The notes: generated from the sequence alone by a model not told the origin. Shown: positions 24,831 through 36,470, counted from the first letter of the stretch. The stretch: 64,000 nt of DNA from Nymphaea colorata (GCF_008831285.2 NC_045144.1:21033716-21097715), one strand, 5' to 3'. Numbers and translations are program-made.

Positions 24831-26284
24831 ATTTAAAAAAAATTTTCCCATCAAACGTGGGATGAAAAAAATTTACCAATCGTTTGGTTTTCAAAAATTT
24901 TTTTTTGACAGTTAAATCTCACCCCAAGGGGTAAAAAAAAGTTTACAAAAAAAAAAAAAAAACCTTGGCTTCTTCTTCTCGCATCAGCATCACCCAACCT
25001 CACCTCTCGTCTGCTGCCTTCCCTCCACAAACCATCTGCCGCCCTCCTTCACCTCTGAAACTCTCCACTAGTTGGAGACAAGCAGATAGTTTCTCCGCTA
25101 AAACCCTCCGCACCCTCTGCCTGGACTGTGCCTCCTCTCTTTGCAAACTCTCCACACCCTCCGCCTCAAGTAGGGCTGTTCAACGAGTCAAGCTTGACTC
25201 GAGCTTGTTCGATAAACTTGACTTGAACTCAACTTGTTTATTAAATGAGTCGAGTTTGAGATATGAAATGAACTCGATAACCTAAACAAGTCGATCTCGA
25301 GTTAAGTGGGTTCGACTCGGTTAAACTCAGTTAAGCTCGAGAAAGAAAATATATAAAATATATCTCATAAAATTATGAAAAAAGGTAGATTGCTCAAATG
25401 GGTCTCGAGTTAATGAAAACAAACGCAAGTAGAGCTCAAGCAGAGTTTGAGTTTCTTTCAAGAGATGGGCTTCCGTGAAGTGAAGAAGAGGGGTAAAGAA
25501 AAGCTCCAGTAAAGAAGAGGGATGGAGAAGAAAATAGAAAAATGTGTCCAAAGTCCAAACCCATGTCTTTTTATTAAAAAATTTCATTTCAACCCCACAA
25601 GTTTACATGTTTTTTTAAATGGTTCGGTATCTTACTATCTTTTAAAACTATAAGGTAGACACCCCACAATTAAGCATCACATTAACTAGATTGTGTAATC
25701 CTCTCATCTTGCACAACCTACAACAAGACATCACTTGTAGCAACCATTAATTGATTTAAGTGGCTTTTTCAGCGTAGCAAGAATGCCCTGAGTATGAGCA
25801 ACCATAATTTTTTGGCTAAGAATACTGTAAGTTTAAATTTCAAAGGGGAGACTTAAAATTAGTGAACATTACATATGTAAATAAAGTAATCTTTTGGGCT
25901 GGTGTGGGTAATTTGGGCAATTGCCCACACCAGCTACAATGTCACGTACAACAAGTCTTATGATATATACAACATAACTTATAAGAAAATATACAAAAGA
26001 TACTGTTCACATTTATAAGAACGAACATACTAATGATGAAATGAGTACATAACAAGAAAATAAGAGTAAAGAAAAAGAAAGGAGGGAATGAAGAATAAAC
26101 GAACGTCAGAAGCGAAAAAGGGAAAAACAAAAAAGTCAGGTTGGGAGAAGATAGAAAAAGGAGAAGAGAAAGGGAGAAGGATGAAAGAAAAATAAGTCAT
26201 TTCATCTTTTTTAAAATCGTCCTAAAAATTGTTCAGAGAGTTGGCTATTTTCAGTATCTTTTTTTTTGTGAATTTTAAAATTTA
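24831..26284. repeat. Spacer (loop) of the large inverted repeat; contains repeat T1
   Basis: Unique relative to the arms. From 24831 to about 25996 it is the reverse complement of 35025-36197, and encoded frames translate identically. It contains a GC-richer block (24965-25170, CTCCACACCCTCCGCC motifs), a hAT-like element starting TAGGGCTGTTCAACGAG at 25171, and a CTGGTGTGGGTAATTTGGGC segment near 25899. The remainder (25997-26284) is purine-rich AT DNA. The ORFs of 106 and 86 aa lack known motifs and are not supported as genes. Confidence 0.75.
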
Positions 26285-26789
26285 AATATTGGAAAAGAAA
26301 TTTGCTGTTTCTTACATTACAATTCTGCGAAATTCAAGATATGCATAACTTGTCACATTTGAAGAATTTTGTACGGAATCATTTTACTGAAAATTATCCA
26401 CACTTTAATTCGTTTTGAAAAATCATTTGATCTGTACCGAAAAAGAAAAATCCATGAGTCTTCTTCCAAGAAAATTCAATCTAAGAACCATGATAGAAGA
26501 ATCGATCATATTGGAACAGATTTATCTCAGCATATTCTGCAAGATCCATTGGGATTAATATAAGATTGTCTCTGTTATTCCCATTCCTGCGTATATATGA
26601 ATGCTTTAGTTCTCCAATTTCCCAGCAAGAACAAAGATACGGATGCAATCACTGGAATATCTTCGATCGTGAAAGAGAGAATGAAGTCAGCAACACAATG
26701 TGGAAGATGCGAACACTAGAGAGAGAGAGAGAGAGAGTGGAACGTGTGCCCAAATACTCAAAGCTGAAAAGCATATGAGAATCTAGCTG

Positions 26790-26795
<6 letters not shown>

Positions 26796-26864
<69 letters not shown>

Positions 26865-26868
26865 GGGG

Positions 26869-26894
<26 letters not shown>
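26796..26894. repeat. Compound (TA)n-(GA)n microsatellite
   Basis: A TA run (about 26796-26828) is followed by GA-rich repeats to about 26894, in the B4 3-prime flank at the site where the other units have CT/TA tracts. Confidence 0.9.
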
Positions 26895-26901
<7 letters not shown>

Positions 26902-27106
26902 GAGGTTGAGGGACTTCTTTGCCTAATGTTGGTATATGTTTGCATTGTCAATATAGACGAAGGATGAAAAATTATCAACATATGATATATTATATATCTG
27001 ATAAAATGTTGAGTTACATCTTTAATATTATATATCTGATAAAATGTTCTTTAATCAACAAACATGATCGAAGAAGAAAAGAAGTAGTAAAAATGCATGA
27101 AATCTG

Positions 27107-27901
27107 TCAATAATCATCAGTCGGCAACTCATGGCGACAGACAGGGCAAGAATGGGCTTGTCGAAGCCATGTCAGGATGCAGCCTTCATGAAATTCATGG
27201 GAGCAAGGCATTCTAGCCAGGCAGTCTCCTCTACCAACTTCAGCCTGGCAAACCACGCACGTATTCTGGCCATTTTCCTCCGCCTTCTTCCTCTCCAAGG
27301 CATCTACGGACCCCTTTGACGCTGGGGCCGGCACCGCCTCGTAAGCAAACAGAGCATCGTCGTCGGCCAACTCCTCCAAATCGTCGGCAAGATCCATCTC
27401 CTCCTGAGCTTCCGTCATATCTTCGGTCGGATCCTCCAAATCGCCGTCAACATCTTCCCGGGAGTCCATTGAGTGATAAGTGACGGTGGTAGTCAACGAT
27501 ACCGTCTGAACGTCGCCGGGACTCAACGCCGCCCGGCCATCTCCCGGCTGCAGGATCAAGTCGCACATCTCAATTGCAACATGGTCGGCCCAACCGAGAA
27601 GCAACCCGCACTCGTGATCGGAGAAGTGTCGCCGGACGTGCTCCACGACTTCCTCTCGTGTCCGCAAGCTGCTGCGGGTCACGATGACGGAGCTCGTGAA
27701 CAAGCGGAGAACATGAACCGCCGGAGTCTCCGTTGAACCACCTACTTCACCACCACCTTCAGCTCCTCCGGTTTCTGAACAGATCCTTGTCTGGAAATGC
27801 AGATGCACCATTGCTGAAGCCGTCGCGTGATATCCAGTTCTTGGTTCCGGCGCCGCCACCGTGGAACTGCGAGTAAACGAGCTAACAGTCGTCCTCAACA
27901 T
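27107..27901 (-). CDS. RING-H2 finger protein, subfamily B (copy B4)
   Basis: An intact 264-residue ORF on the minus strand, with ligands at the same positions as B1 (C215 to C255). Compared with B1 it shows only about four changes (E130D, A191P, A197G, A244T), so it is much closer to B1, about 24 kb away, than to its inverted-repeat partner B3. It has the same GA-rich leader before the ATG and two copies of the 81-bp upstream repeat. It is a predicted cytosolic or nuclear E3 ubiquitin ligase with an acidic central region; the substrate is unknown. Confidence 0.88.
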   Translation of the reverse strand: MLRTTVSSFTRSSTVAAPEPRTGYHATASAMVHLHFQTRICSETGGAEGGGEVGGSTETPAVHVLRLFTSSVIVTRSSLRTREEVVEHVRRHFSDHECGLLLGWADHVAIEMCDLILQPGDGRAALSPGDVQTVSLTTTVTYHSMDSREDVDGDLEDPTEDMTEAQEEMDLADDLEELADDDALFAYEAVPAPASKGSVDALERKKAEENGQNTCVVCQAEVGRGDCLARMPCSHEFHEGCILTWLRQAHSCPVCRHELPTDDY

Positions 27902-29764
27902 CTCTCTCTCTCTCTCGCTCTCCCTCTCCGATCTTCTGCAGATTGGAAGTACTCGAGCTGCGGTGCTTAAGCAATTGATCTATGAAGAGATATGTAAAGC
28001 AACAAGCACGAAGATCTGGAAACTCATGCCGCTTGATTTATCTCCATTCTCGGTTAATTCAATATTTTTTAATAGATATATGTGTAGAATCTGGAACTCG
28101 AAACTCATGCAGCTTGCTTTATCTCCATTCTTGATTAATTCAATATTTTTTAATAGATATATGTGTAGAAGCTGGAAATATATAGAGATATATATCTAAA
28201 TCCAGATGGCAACAACCGTTTACGTGGATAGGATTCGGATGCAGCTTAGACTTGTAGGTGAATATATATATCTCTCTAAATCGTAAGCAGATCTAAATCT
28301 GAGATAGTTGTCTTAGTTATCAGATTGAAATTGCTTCAGCCGTCCCAACTGTTCATTTATTTTCCAAACTTATCTACTGGCCGCACCATTTTTAATTTTG
28401 CAGTTTTCTCATTTGTTTTCACAAATTTTTTTTATGGAATTGGAACACATGAATGTATGTTCTAACTGTAGGATATATATCATCTTAGTACGCTCACTAC
28501 TAATTAAACGGAAAATGACATTTGAAGAATTTACATGGAATACATTTTATTGAATTGAGCTTGACCCACATAAATTTTAGCTAATGACATTGACTGAATG
28601 CGTGCAATTGGGTTCTCCATCTCATCATCATGTTCTTCTTCTTCTTATGTTCTCGTATGGCTACAGATCAGGCTGAGCCGGGGCCAAGCCGATCCAAATC
28701 GTCAGCTTAATGCGTTGAGTCGGCTAGGAATTGTCTAAATCTAGACTGTTTAATTTAGCATCAATTTTAACTATTAAACAACATCATTAAGAAATGAACT
28801 AAGTCTTTTTGTTAAAAATAAATGAATCTAGTACTCATGTATGTTGCTTATCAGTTATTATTTTGTAATACTGTTCATAAGTTATAGTTTTTTTAATCAT
28901 ATTGACTTAATGTTTACTTAGATATCTTCAACTTCCTCACAGAACTGTTTTTGCTATAATCTCAAACGCTCTGCGTACCACACATACTGCGGCAAGGATC
29001 GGTATCAGTAATGGCTTCGTTTTTATGCCATCCACAAGATCAAAGGTATACAAAAAATATATATATCACCATGAAATCATATTTTTAATTACCATAAAAC
29101 AAAAATCTAGTAGTGATCACTTCGATTTACATTAAGTTAAATTCAAGATTAACCATGAGAAAGTTATCAATGGCAGAACTGGTTTTTCAAAACACTCGGT
29201 AATTAAGATCCACGGGATGACCGTTTAGTTTGTCTGTGTGAAGCCAACAATCGTGAGCTTTTTGCCGGTAAACACATGAACGCAACCCCTGCAAGCTAGA
29301 ATCCACTTGAACATATAAAAGGCGGATTCATTTCGATTTGTTAGAAGGATTGGAAAAATCTAAACTGACTCATTTTGAATCCTTGTTAGATCTAATTATC
29401 TGTGCATCAAATGGACGTGTTGAAACCATTTGCAGGTGAGAGGGAGTTTAAATTTCCACTGCTGTGTTTGCAGCAAACGTAAATGAATCTTCATGTTCAA
29501 ATCCATGGATCCCGGCCAGAGCCGAGTCTTTCTTTAATTTTCCAGCTTCCATATATAATTAATATCTAAGATCCACCATGAACAAACTAGTATTTATAAT
29601 AGATTTCCAGGCAAAAATTGTATTACTTGAAAAACCTGCATCTTACACATAGAATAAGGTTTAAAATGTTCATACATCAGATGAATCAATGATTCGTATC
29701 AGAAAAAAACGTAGGTCATGAGCCCAATGAACATGGGTATAACCTAAATACATTGGTGAGTACA

Positions 29765-30391
29765 TCAATCGGTCGGCAACTGGAACCTACAGAGTGGACA
29801 GGAGTGGGCTCGTTCGAGCCAACCAACGATGCATTTCTCATGGAACTCGTGGTCGCAGGGCATGGCGGCCAAGCTCCCTTCCTTGCCGAACTCGTCCTGG
29901 CAGATGACGCAGACCTTCTTTGCTAGCGGATCATCGCCATTACCATCCATGGCCGCTCTCTTTCTCTTCAACGACTGCACCGACAACTTCGATGCTGGAA
30001 CCGTCCTAGTGGGCTCGGACGCTTCCAGACCGTCACCGGCGTCCTGGCCGGGCAAAACCTGGGAGAGCTGCAGAATGAAGGTGAGCTGGATGGGCTCACC
30101 GTCTGGAATATGCCGTGCACGGATGCGAACCGCTTCTTGGATGCTGCCGCACAGTTCCGACGCATGGCTCTGCATGTGTGCGGCAGTTGCAGCCGGCCTG
30201 CCGGCGCACAGTCGCCGTCCGATGTGATCCCAAATGGAATCTACCGTGTCAAAGCAGCAATAGCACATGGTGGTACGATGAGTCTCTGCCCCTAAGAGCA
30301 CAAACATCCTTATTCCGTCATGCTCTGCACGTCTCTGCTCGTCATACAGCTCCACCACCAGCGTCAGCTCCACTTTCCTCATTTCTGCCAT
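29765..30391 (-). CDS. RING-H2 finger protein, subfamily A (copy A3)
   Basis: A complete 208-residue ORF on the minus strand, differing from A2 at about three residues (ASKLSVQSL for ASKSSVHSL, and RFQLPTD for RFRLPTD at the end). The RING-H2 ligands C161 to C201 are all present. The leader is a run of GAAGAAGAA longer than in A2, with the small direct repeat of the A2 leader. The TATA candidate is at about 30507-30516. The predicted function is as for A2. It lies at the outer end of the right arm of the inverted repeat and is transcribed inward, toward B4. Confidence 0.88.
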   Translation of the reverse strand: MAEMRKVELTLVVELYDEQRRAEHDGIRMFVLLGAETHRTTMCYCCFDTVDSIWDHIGRRLCAGRPAATAAHMQSHASELCGSIQEAVRIRARHIPDGEPIQLTFILQLSQVLPGQDAGDGLEASEPTRTVPASKLSVQSLKRKRAAMDGNGDDPLAKKVCVICQDEFGKEGSLAAMPCDHEFHEKCIVGWLERAHSCPLCRFQLPTD

Positions 30392-30506
30392 CCTTCTCCT
30401 TCTTCTTCTTCTTCTTCTTCAAGATGAGGTTAGAAAAGAAGCGGTAAACAAGATGAGGTTAGAAAAGAAGCGGTGCTTATTTACCCATTAATGAACGAAC
30501 AGATAC

Positions 30507-30516
30507 ATATATATAG
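30507..30516 (-). promoter_or_regulatory. TATA-box candidate of A3
   Basis: CATATATATAGC on the plus strand, next to GGCGGCACAGAGCAGAAG, is the mirror of the A2 core promoter about 115-120 bp before the A3 start codon. Confidence 0.5.
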
Positions 30517-30854
30517 CAGGCGGCACAGAGCAGAAGTCTAGAGGCATATTGTTCGAGTTTATCTCCATTCTTGATGAACCCATTTTGTGATTGGTACAAG
30601 AACTGAATAGAATTTGAATTTGAATCCACCGACACCAATTCAGATCTGAGTCTTGAGTAGTTGATGACGGTTGCCTCCGATAAGTATCTGATTATAGTGC
30701 AATATGTAACGGTATGTATATCTTAACCGTCAGGAAGTTTTAAAACTTGTCTTCTAAGTTTCTAGCCAGTCGATTGAGTGAATATTAAGAAGATCCATAC
30801 CCCTCTACGGTTAACGTTAATTAATTTAATTTATATGAAGTAAATTAATATTGG

Positions 30855-30878
30855 GGACACACACATGCGTGTGTGTCC
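30855..30878. repeat. Short hairpin with GGACACACAC arms
   Basis: Perfect ten-base arms (GGACACACAC and GTGTGTGTCC) around ATGC. It lies just outside a larger foldback and may belong to the same element. Confidence 0.6.
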
Positions 30879-30888
30879 AATAGTTATT

Positions 30889-30955
30889 TATAAATTAAAT
30901 TAAGAAACATGATAAATCATCAAGGTGAAGTGCCCAATTTAATAGGTACTATTTT

Positions 30956-30989
<34 letters not shown>

Positions 30990-31092
30990 TTAATTTAATT
31001 CCATTAAAGATAATTTTGAGTAGAAATAGTCCCCATTAAATCGGGCACTTCACCTTGATGATTTGTCACGCTTCTTAATTTAATTTATTCGA
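30889..31092. mobile_element. Foldback MITE-like element
   Basis: Arms of about 70 bp (left 30889-30960, right 31016-31092) pair with few mismatches. The shared core reads AATCATCAAGGTGAAGTGCC in the left arm and its complement in the right. The loop holds a short TA microsatellite. The form is that of a snapback MITE or a hairpin RNA source; no coding capacity. Confidence 0.6.
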
Positions 31093-31184
31093 AGTAAATT
31101 AAATATAAAGGTGGCTATGTGTACCGGGGTTCATATTTATCAAGGTGCACTGTGCATAGTCTCTCGTGCACCCATCCACAAACT

Positions 31185-31270
31185 CCTATAGGCCGATGGC
31201 TCAGTCTTAAGGATACTTGTCATGCATCCTATAGGCCGATGGCTCAGTCTTAAGGATACTTGTCATGCAT
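31185..31270. repeat. 43-bp tandem duplication
   Basis: Two identical adjacent units starting CCTATAGGCCGATGGC and ending TTGTCATGCAT. Confidence 0.9.
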
Positions 31271-31439
31271 ATGAGCCCGTCTACAAGTGCACATACCAAT
31301 GTATATAACTAGTGGCTTTTTTTTCAGTGAGACGAATCACTTATATACGAAAGATCGAGATCACTGCAAGAATACACTTGAATACCTAGATTGCTTTGTT
31401 TGATTATATTTATGTGAGGAATAGGTACATTTGGTTAGA

Positions 31440-31971
31440 TAGAAAATCCCAACTGATTTCATTTTCGAACCTTGTTTTGCTCATCATCTGCCCATCTGAT
31501 GGTAGACGTGTTCAAGCCAATAAATCATTGCTGCTGTAAGGGAAGCCATATGTAAATCCAGCGTCAAGTTCTAATTCAAACCCATTGAAGTATCCAAACA
31601 ATAGTTTGATTAAGAGGCTTTAGTTATACAATTTTAAATTTTTAATGAGCACCAATATGTAAACAAAGAAATTACTATGAATTAATAATATCAATATGAA
31701 AATAAGCATCTTTGTATTCAACTATCTAAATCCAGAAGCTAAGACTCTCCAAAATGGATTGAATTTGGATCCTGCTTAGACCGTGAATTTATCTCTCCCT
31801 TTCTAAATCAAGCGGATCTGAGGCTGGGATATATAGCTTCCTTAAATAGTTGTCATATTGGGCATTGCCCGTCATACTGGGCATTGCCCAAGAGAAATAC
31901 ATATCTCTAATTACTTTATGTTTATGCCAATATGATATCTTTACAATCCTACGCTTTAAAGCTTATCTAAC

Positions 31972-32055
<84 letters not shown>

Positions 32056-32110
32056 CTCACATTAAAATGGCAGCACCATTTTTAATTTTGTAATTTTCTC
32101 ATATTTGCGG
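31440..32110 (-). other. Diverged relic of a RING unit without coding sequence
   Basis: On the minus strand, 31440-31600 resembles the A 3-prime flank, and 31730-31860 plus 32055-32105 resemble the B upstream region (CTTAGACC..AATTTATCTCTC, CGCACCATTTTTAATTTTG-like). A TA/GA microsatellite at 31976-32055 interrupts it. No RING coding sequence remains. This is an older, decayed copy of the unit. Confidence 0.45.
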
Positions 32111-32496
32111 CCTTAATAATAACTTAATTACCATATTGCTCCAAGGGCTATATCATAGCTGGTGGTGAGAGTATCATTGTTAGTTTGATTCCTGTGGGTG
32201 CTACTCATCTGACCTGCAAATGGTGATAGTGTGACACTCTAATTGACGAGTACATCACGGGTCCTTCTAGGTCCTGAAGCAGCTTTGGACATCAAGGGCA
32301 GAGAGAATGAGGGAGGGCTTCCGTGATTCTTCAGGTGGCTCCCACTCATCCAAACTTAATTACCTTCCTGAATTTGCTTTTATTATAACAAAAGGTTTTC
32401 TTTCTATGTCTTCATATATTTTATTCATCCACAAGCTATGTGTTAGAAATACCTCTCCTCCATGTTAGAGCTTAAGTACCAAATTTGGAATACACT

Positions 32497-32630
32497 GATG
32501 TGGTTCCTCCACTATTAGATGTTGATAATGACCTTTGCAATATATATATATATATTGAAATTGATGTGGTTCCTCCACTATTAGATGTTGATTATGACCT
32601 TTGATATATATATATATATATTGAAATTGA
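32497..32630. repeat. 66-bp tandem duplication with TA tracts
   Basis: Two units starting GATGTGGTTCCTCCACTATT at 32497 and 32563, each ending in a short TA tract and TTGAAATTGA. Confidence 0.85.
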
Positions 32631-33713
32631 CTCGAGAATTTCATCCCGAGTCAGATTGCCATCAAACTGGGCCATTTAGGTACTGACCCAAAAGCACCGA
32701 GTCCTAAAGGACTTAGAGGATTTGATTCTGGATTGGGCGGATCAGTTTAATTGTTTTGAGTCGTTTCATATCGTCCAAACTGTTTAATTCTGCACCAATT
32801 ATAACTCTTGCTCAATATTCCTAATTAAGACATGAATTAAGTTTTTTTTTTTTTTAAAATGAATCTAGTGTATGTTGTTTATTAGTTATTACTTCGTAAT
32901 TGTGTTCATTAACCATAAATATTTTCTTGATGCTTATTCCTATTTTACAGATATTTTCAGCTTCTTCATCAATTTGTACTAAAAATTATTACTATATAAT
33001 ATGTTTCATTTTCTATATATCATCCACAACAAATACACCCGAGCAGAGCCATAAATTTCTAGCTAAGTTGCACAAGTAATAAATTTAAAATTTTTAAGTG
33101 ATACTGGAACTATTCCTCTTTAGCCCCCTCCATTCCTTGAATTCTTAAGAGTGCAGAGTTGTTTCTGCAATGTTAAATTATGGTGAGTGCTCAAACAAAT
33201 TGGTCTGAAAACATGGTTCAGATCTCTCGGTCATGATCTTTTAGCTGTATAAAGCATAGGGAAAGGGAGAGGCTTTAGCCTTCACTTGGGCATGCAGTAG
33301 AACCTCCTCCTTTCACCCAAAGCACAAGGCGCAAAACTGCTTCCTCTACTACTGTTTGCTCGGATCAACTGGTTATATGGGCCGCTTCCTCTACTACTAC
33401 TTGCTCGATTCAGCTTGCTATATGCGTCGGCTGGTGCACAATCTTCTTTTTAATAGAAAAAAAAAAAAAAAGAGAAAAAAAGTTAAAAAACTACTGAAAA
33501 AGACGTTTCTTTTAAAATAATTTTCAAAATACCCCAACTGCCACATTTATATACAAGTCCAGCTTGAGCTTGAATTAAAACTAGAGTTATAAACTGGTCG
33601 AGTTTCAACATTTAAGCCCGACTTGGCTCGTGTTTTTTTTGTATTTTGAGTTTTCCTGGGCTGTCAATAATTTTTGACAAATTTTATCACTCTTTTAGTG
33701 GTGTTCACTTTCA

Positions 33714-33753
<40 letters not shown>

Positions 33754-33840
33754 GGTTTACTCAGTGAAGCTTGAAATTGCCTCGTAAAGCTCGAGCCGAT
33801 CTCACTTGTTGTACGTCTAAAAGTTATTCTTATTGTTGTT
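32631..33840. other. Repeat-derived intergenic DNA
   Basis: No gene. Much of it reappears inverted at 55560-56390 and in part at 39960-40400. A TGAGTGCTCAAAC segment with GGTTCAGATCTC near 33212 resembles pol III A and B boxes. A poly-T run near 32840 and TA microsatellite at 33718-33750 are present. Confidence 0.5.
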
Positions 33841-33884
33841 GTTATAAAAGAAAATACATTACCATAGAATCACATTTTCAATTA

Positions 33885-34079
33885 CCATAAAACAAAAAAT
33901 CCAGAAGTGATCACTTCGATTAACATTAAGTTAAATCAAGATTAACCATGAGAAAGTTATCAATGGCAGAACTGGTTTATCAGAACACTCAGTAATTAAG
34001 ATCCACGGGATGACCGTTTAGTTTGTCTCTGTCAAGCCAACAATCGTGAGCTTTATGCCAGTAATCACTTGAACGCAAC
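33885..34079 (-). repeat. Inverted A 3-prime flank upstream of the A4 fragment (left hairpin arm)
   Basis: Reverse complement of the sequence that normally lies about 0.5-0.7 kb downstream of subfamily A genes (22060-22270). It includes the AGTGATCACT repeat at 33906-33915 and ends at AACGCAACCCC, where it is fused to A coding sequence. The matching direct copy is at about 34800-34965, so the two form an inverted repeat around the A4 fragment. Confidence 0.75.
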
Positions 34080-34314
34080 CCCAGCATCGAAGTCGTCGGT
34101 GCAGTCGTTGAAGAGAAAGAGAGCGGCCATGCATGAAAATGGCGATGATTCTTTAGCAAAGAAGGTCTGTGTCATCTGCCAGGACGAGTTCGGCAAGGAA
34201 GGGAGCTTGGCCGCCATGCCCTGCGACCACGAGTTCCATGAGAAATGCATCGTTGGTTGGCTCGAACGAGCCCACTCCTGTCCGCTCTGTAGGTTCCAGT
34301 TGCCCACCGATTGA
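34080..34314 (+). pseudogene. 5-prime truncated subfamily A RING-H2 gene (copy A4)
   Basis: Begins abruptly inside the PASKSSVQSLKRKR linker; the first ~130 codons are missing and replaced by inverted A 3-prime flank. The remaining frame is open to the normal stop and keeps all eight RING-H2 ligands. The first ATG is at 34129 and would give a 61-residue, RING-only peptide starting MHENGDD. Its sequence (GDDSLAKK) is closer to the A copy at 51229 than to A2/A3. No subfamily A promoter precedes it. It is most likely a pseudogene, though a small RING-only protein cannot be excluded. Confidence 0.75.
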
Positions 34315-35016
34315 TGTACTCACCATTGTATTTAGGTCATACCCATGTTCATTGGGCTCATGACCAACATCTTTTTCAGATATGAAACATTGATTCGTCT
34401 GATGTTTGAAAATTTTAACTTCAGGAACCTTATTCTATGTGTAAAATGCAGGTTTTTTAAGTAATTGAATTCCAAACAATTTTTGCTTGGAAATCCATTG
34501 TAAATACTTGTTTGTTAATGGTGGATCTTAGACATTGATTATATATAGAAGCTGGAAAATTAAAGAAAGACTCGGCTCTGGCCGGGATCCATGGATTTGA
34601 ACCTGAAGATTCATTTACATTTGCTGCAAACACAGCAGTGGAAATTTAAACTCCCACTCACCGAGAAATGGTTTCAACATGTTTATTTGATGCGCAGATA
34701 ATTAAATCTAACAAGGATTCAAAATGAATCAGTTTAGATTTTTCCAATCCATCTAACAAATCGAAATGAATCCGCCTTGTATATATTCTAGTCGATTCTA
34801 GCAGAAACCTCATGAGTTTGCTGGCAGAAAACTCATGATTGTTGGCTTGACAGAGACAAACTAAACGATCATCCCGTGGATCTTAATTACAAAGTGTGCT
34901 GATAAGCCGCTTCTGCCATTGATAACTTTCTCATGGTTAATATTGAATTTAACTTAATGTAAATCTTTGTATACCTTCGATCTTGTGGATGGTATAAAAA
35001 CGAAGCCATTACTGAT
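34315..35016 (+). repeat. Subfamily A 3-prime flank following A4
   Basis: Collinear with 21576-22345, more diverged than the R1/R3/R4 copies. The part at about 34800-34965 is the right arm of the hairpin with 33885-34079. The match ends at 35016-35025, where the T2 repeat starts. Confidence 0.7.
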
Positions 35017-35024
35017 GAGTTATG

Positions 35025-36197
35025 TTGTATATTTTCTTATAAGTTATGTTGTATATATCATAAGACTTGTTGTACGTGACATTGTAGCTGGTGTGGGCAA
35101 TTGCCCAAATTACCCACACCAGCCCAAAAGATTACTTTATTTACATATGTAATGTTCACTAATTTTAAGTCTCCCCTTTGAAATTTAAACTTACAGTATT
35201 CTTAGCCAAAAAATTATGGTTGCTCATACTCAGGGCATTCTTGCTACGCTGAAAAAGCCACTTAAATCAATTAATGGTTGCTACAAGTGATGTCTTGTTG
35301 TAGGTTGTGCAAGATGAGAGGATTACACAATCTAGTTAATGTGATGCTTAATTGTGGGGTGTCTACCTTATAGTTTTAAAAGATAGTAAGATACCGAACC
35401 ATTTAAAAAAACATGTAAACTTGTGGGGTTGAAATGAAATTTTTTAATAAAAAGACATGGGTTTGGACTTTGGACACATTTTTCTATTTTCTTCTCCATC
35501 CCTCTTCTTTACTGGAGCTTTTCTTTACCCCTCTTCTTCACTTCACGGAAGCCCATCTCTTGAAAGAAACTCAAACTCTGCTTGAGCTCTACTTGCGTTT
35601 GTTTTCATTAACTCGAGACCCATTTGAGCAATCTACCTTTTTTCATAATTTTATGAGATATATTTTATATATTTTCTTTCTCGAGCTTAACTGAGTTTAA
35701 CCGAGTCGAACCCACTTAACTCGAGATCGACTTGTTTAGGTTATCGAGTTCATTTCATATCTCAAACTCGACTCATTTAATAAACAAGTTGAGTTCAAGT
35801 CAAGTTTATCGAACAAGCTCGAGTCAAGCTTGACTCGTTGAACAGCCCTACTTGAGGCGGAGGGTGTGGAGAGTTTGCAAAGAGAGGAGGCACAGTCCAG
35901 GCAGAGGGTGCGGAGGGTTTTAGCGGAGAAACTATCTGCTTGTCTCCAACTAGTGGAGAGTTTCAGAGGTGAAGGAGGGCGGCAGATGGTTTGTGGAGGG
36001 AAGGCAGCAGACGAGAGGTGAGGTTGGGTGATGCTGATGCGAGAAGAAGAAGCCAAGGTTTTTTTTTTTTTTTTGTAAACTTTTTTTTACCCCTTGGGGT
36101 GAGATTTAACTGTCAAAAAAAAATTTTTGAAAACCAAACGATTGGTAAATTTTTTTCATCCCACGTTTGATGGGAAAATTTTTTTTAAATTTGAATT
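35025..36197 (-). repeat. Repeat T2, inverted copy of 24831-25996
   Basis: About 1.17 kb, essentially identical by eye to the spacer of the large inverted repeat in opposite orientation; both contained ORFs (86 and 106 aa) translate identically. It contains the hAT-like GGGCTGTTCA element and the GC-richer GGCGGAGGGTG block. It is either a recently moved element or part of a recent segmental exchange. Confidence 0.8.
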
Positions 36198-36470
36198 TTA
36201 TTTCTAGTGCTACAGGTCCTGCCCATCAAATGGCCCTTAAGTGGCAAGCAGTTTCTACTCCCACCAGGTTGGATAGTGAACACTCACGAAGAATGAGACT
36301 TCAATTAAAAAAACATTAACTATAGTGCTAATATAGTGCCAGAGTTTTCATTTGCATTTCCATCCAGCTAAAAGAGTTAACTATGGTGTTGGCGGTAATA
36401 TAGTGGTAGAGTATACCCTCATTTTTGGCATTAAAAGAAAGCAAAATGTTAGATCTATTGTGACACTTAT

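Larger units (their letters stand above)
26285..30715 (-). repeat. Right arm of the large RING inverted repeat (unit R4)
   Basis: Reverse complement of 20625-24830: B 3-prime flank (26290-27106), B4, spacer, A3 and the A upstream region. Boundaries are at about 26285 (TTTAAATATTGGAAAAG) and about 30715, where similarity fades. B4 keeps the segment that B3 has lost. Confidence 0.85.

Noticed and set aside
24965-25587. ORFs of 106 aa (+) and 86 aa (-) in the inverted-repeat spacer, repeated at 35434-36056
   Set aside because: Identity between the two copies reflects recent duplication of the DNA rather than selection; they lie in transposon-like sequence and have no recognisable domain.
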